Position numbers and translations under genes: made by a program
In this document: in pieces, positions 31,486 to 34,307 of the stretch
Layout: the number at the start of each line of letters is the position of its first letter
How positions within the stretch are numbered: the first letter of the stretch is position 1
NCBI GenBank assembly: GCA_910592005.1
Contig: CAJVPP010000372.1
Location: 1 to 34,307 of the forward strand
From: Funneliformis mosseae
Taxonomy: Eukaryota; Glomeromycota; Glomeromycetes; Glomerales; Glomeraceae
Direction of reading: 5' to 3'
Length of the DNA: 34,307 nucleotides
Notes under the pieces: model-generated
What the model saw: the letters and a program-made list of their open reading frames with translations, nothing else
Databases searched by the model: none
What the model was told of the DNA's origin: nothing

Positions 31486-34307
31486 TCTTAACTTGGATAT
31501 AAAAGCTCGAACTTGGTATGTTTAATGTGAAACAAACTGTGTAACATTTAAATATTATACATTTTTAGTAATAGATATTTTTATTATATATATCAAATAT
31601 ACAGATTTATTAACTAATTCATTATATTTAATTATAATTATTTATAATTATAATCAGATTTCTCTAAATGCATTCTTCTTAGAATTATATTTTTATATTA
31701 TTCAAGTTAAATAAAACTTTAAAATGCAGGTATTATTCTTTTTATTTGATAAAACTTTTTTTTAATTAAAATCAGATATACTAAATATTATTTTATAAGT
31801 TATATAATACAATAAAATAAATATATTTTTTTATATTATTATATTAAAGTTTCAATTATTAATATATTTCTATAAAAATGATTTTTTTATAATAATAAAT
31901 TTGCATATGTACATATATTATATTTGTTTTTAAATTTTAATATCTTTGATAAATATATTAAATTAAAAATATATAATTTTATTGTATTGATATATAAAAA
32001 AATAAAAATTAATAATATAATTAATAATATATTATTTAATATATTTCCTTTTTATTTTTAAGAAATTGGACATTATTTAAATATTTTTTTGAGTTATAAA
32101 TTAATATTTTAATATTATATAACTTAGATATTATTTTCATAAAATAATAGCAAACAAATATCAAACTATATTAAAAAATAATTAATTAAATTTTTATTCA
32201 AAATTAATTAATAATTAAGATACCAAATATAAAAATAGCAATTAATTAGTTAATTTAAATTAAATAATTAATAATTAATTAAATATTAACTTTATTGATA
32301 TTTGATTATTATAATTAAAATTATTAAAATTTATAAAAAAGTGTTTAATTAGATTAATTGAATATTATTTATTTGTATTTATTTTTTTCTTATTTATTTG
32401 AATTACTTCATTTTTTACTTTTGATTACTTTAATTTTTAAATTTAACATGTTTTCTATCTATTTGTTATTTTATATAAATTTTTTTATAAATTTAAAAGT
32501 AAACAATTATAAAAATATATCTTTACAGTAAATAAAATAAAATAAATTTAAATTAAATTAATAGTATTATTTTAAAGCAATTAAATTTATCTATAAAAAT
32601 TTGATATTTAATCAAATAGGACTTCTTAATTAAAATTTTTTTAGGTTTATTATACTTATTTTTTCACATTTTTGTAATTAAAAACTGATACATTTTATTT
32701 GATTTAATATTATCTTTTAGTAATTTATACTAGATAATTTAAATTAATTTCTTAAACTATTTAATCTTAAGTTTCAAAATATTTATATTATTTACATTTT
32801 CAAAATCATCTTAATAATTATATTTTAAATATTTTAGATTAATTAAGTTTTAGTAATGTTAAAAGTTTAAATAATTGCTAATATTATTTATTTTAATTTA
32901 ATAAATAGTTATAAACAAATCATATATTTATATATATTTACAAAAAAATAATTATATGTAAATATTATTTAACTTTATTACTAAGTAACGAAAACTGTTA
33001 AAGCGTTTAAAGTTTGATATTTAATTAACTGTAATATAATATTTATTTGGTAGATCACGTGAGAGAACAGATATTGCATATATATGCATGCATAAAGCAT
33101 GTCTAATTGTATATATCCTTTAGCTATAGCTTCAAACAAAAAAAACATTATACTACATAAATTGAATTTTTGGGATCAAATACTAAATATTCAAATATTT
33201 TAAATATATTTATTAATAAAATTGGATCAAATCTCAAAAATTACTAGATTATAAAAATAATTTATTAAGTAATATTAGAAAATTAAGTCAGAATTTAAAA
33301 ATTAACTTCTTATTTAATTTAAATAATCTTCAAATAATTAATTATTTCAGTTTTAAACTATCAAATCTTTTATTAATAATATATCATAAAATAAATCAAT
33401 TAAAATATCAATTAAATTAAATATTAACAGCTAAAACTAAAATATCTATCTAAAATAAATAAAAATGAAATTTAAAAATGTTTATTAAATAATTAAAAAA
33501 AGTAAAATTTTTGAAGAATATATTAAATAATTAAAATAAAAATTATTTAAAATTTACAAAAATATATTAATAATTAAAAAAATAAAAATTCATAAATGTT
33601 GATCTTTTAACTTTAAAAAGATTCAACATATAATGATAATAAAATCTCTTATAATAATTCTTAAAACTCACAATAATTTTAACATAAAGTAGTTGAAGAT
33701 GGCTTAGAAGGTAGAAAAATTATTTCAATATGAGTTAACTGAAATTAAGTAATATCAGATTAGTATTCTCTTCATATACTATTACAATTTATTGAAGCCT
33801 GATTTTCTTTTAATAAAAGAAAGAAAAGAAAACAAATTTTTTTATTAAAAAATATTAATTTTTATATTAACTTTTTTTTTAAATTAATATTTTAATTTTA
33901 TTTACCTTAAGAAAACTGAAATTCTAAAATTTATGGATTGTAATTTTGATAGTAAATAGCTTTTTTAACGTAAAAAATTAACATAAAAAATTAATTAAAA
34001 ACTTATATATTCTAATAAAATTTTCTCATAATTTTCGTAATTTTTATAATAAAAATATTAATGCAAATATTTTTTTATCTATATTATTTTAGTATTAAGA
34101 TAAAACCTAAATATATTATAATACAAAAATCTACAGACCCCTGCCAAAAGTCTCCGAATGCCATCTTTCAGGGGCTATTTCATACCGATTATGTTGCGTG
34201 ACTGCATAATACTTCGGTCATGTAATGTTTAGACCTTTGTTTACTTGAATCAAACCAAATAAATGCGTGTTTGGTTTGTTTATTTTGATTTTTAATCAAA
34301 ATAAACT
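31486..34307. other. AT-rich desert, right flank
   Basis: From just upstream of LEO1 the composition drops to nearly pure A/T, as at the left end. No frame with recognisable protein content was found on either strand. One palindrome, tgcatatatatgca, lies at 33075-33088 and a CACGTG at ~33056. From ~34130 the composition becomes more mixed and the window ends in paired hairpins, probably the edge of another repeat. Confidence 0.65.
34251..34306. repeat. Two tandem hairpins at the window edge
   Basis: The first has 9-bp arms caaaccaaa (34251-34259) and tttggtttg (34270-34278). The second has perfect 13-bp arms gtttattttgatt (34278-34290) and aatcaaaataaac (34294-34306) around a TTT loop. They follow a patch with balanced composition (34130-34240). 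This resembles the end of a transposable element, but the rest lies outside the window. Confidence 0.6.

Overview
The window looks like nuclear DNA from an AT-rich, intron-rich fungus, most likely an arbuscular mycorrhizal fungus (Glomeromycotina, Rhizophagus type). This is an inference. It rests on the very AT-rich spacers, compact introns of about 45-120 bp with GT..AG borders, and the presence of a MATH/BTB protein, a Sel1-repeat protein and an F-box protein. These three families are expanded in that group. No bacterial, phage or CRISPR features were seen.

Layout. 1-5270 is an extremely AT-rich desert with no gene. It holds three diverged copies of a ~190-200 bp repeat with inverted-repeat-like ends. 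5276-5743 is a separate ~468 bp element with ~25 bp terminal inverted repeats flanked by TA. 6079-31485 is a gene island. 31486-34307 is AT-rich desert again, ending in tandem hairpins at the window edge.

Gene island, left to right, with exon structures I assembled by hand from reading frame and splice-site agreement: MATH/BTB protein (+, 3 exons); ribosomal protein eL33 (-, 5 exons); an 86-residue single-pass membrane protein (+, 6 exons, including an 8-nt microexon); P5B-type ATPase of the ATP13A2/Ypk9 family (-, 25 exons, 1293 aa); mitochondrial HMG-CoA lyase (+, 7 exons); exosome ring subunit Mtr3 (-, 5 exons); Mgr3-like TPR protein of the mitochondrial i-AAA protease (+, 3 exons); an F-box/LRR-like gene with an in-frame TGA (+); MOZART1/Mzt1 (-, 4 exons); a 3.4 kb gap with low-complexity tracts; a Sel1-repeat protein (+, 5 exons); and Leo1 of the Paf1 complex (-, 5 exons).

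The spliced models give intact frames with total lengths divisible by three, except for the F-box gene. Neighbours alternate strand almost throughout. This gives three short divergent promoters (8725-8908, 15569-15831, 18573-18792) and several tightly convergent 3' ends. The genes are mostly housekeeping and do not form an obvious single pathway. I did not find a convincing new multi-gene system. The best leads are the microexon gene, the two candidate non-autonomous transposon families, the BTB domain split by a ~185-residue insert, and a 30-bp imperfect palindrome in the ATPase/lyase promoter.
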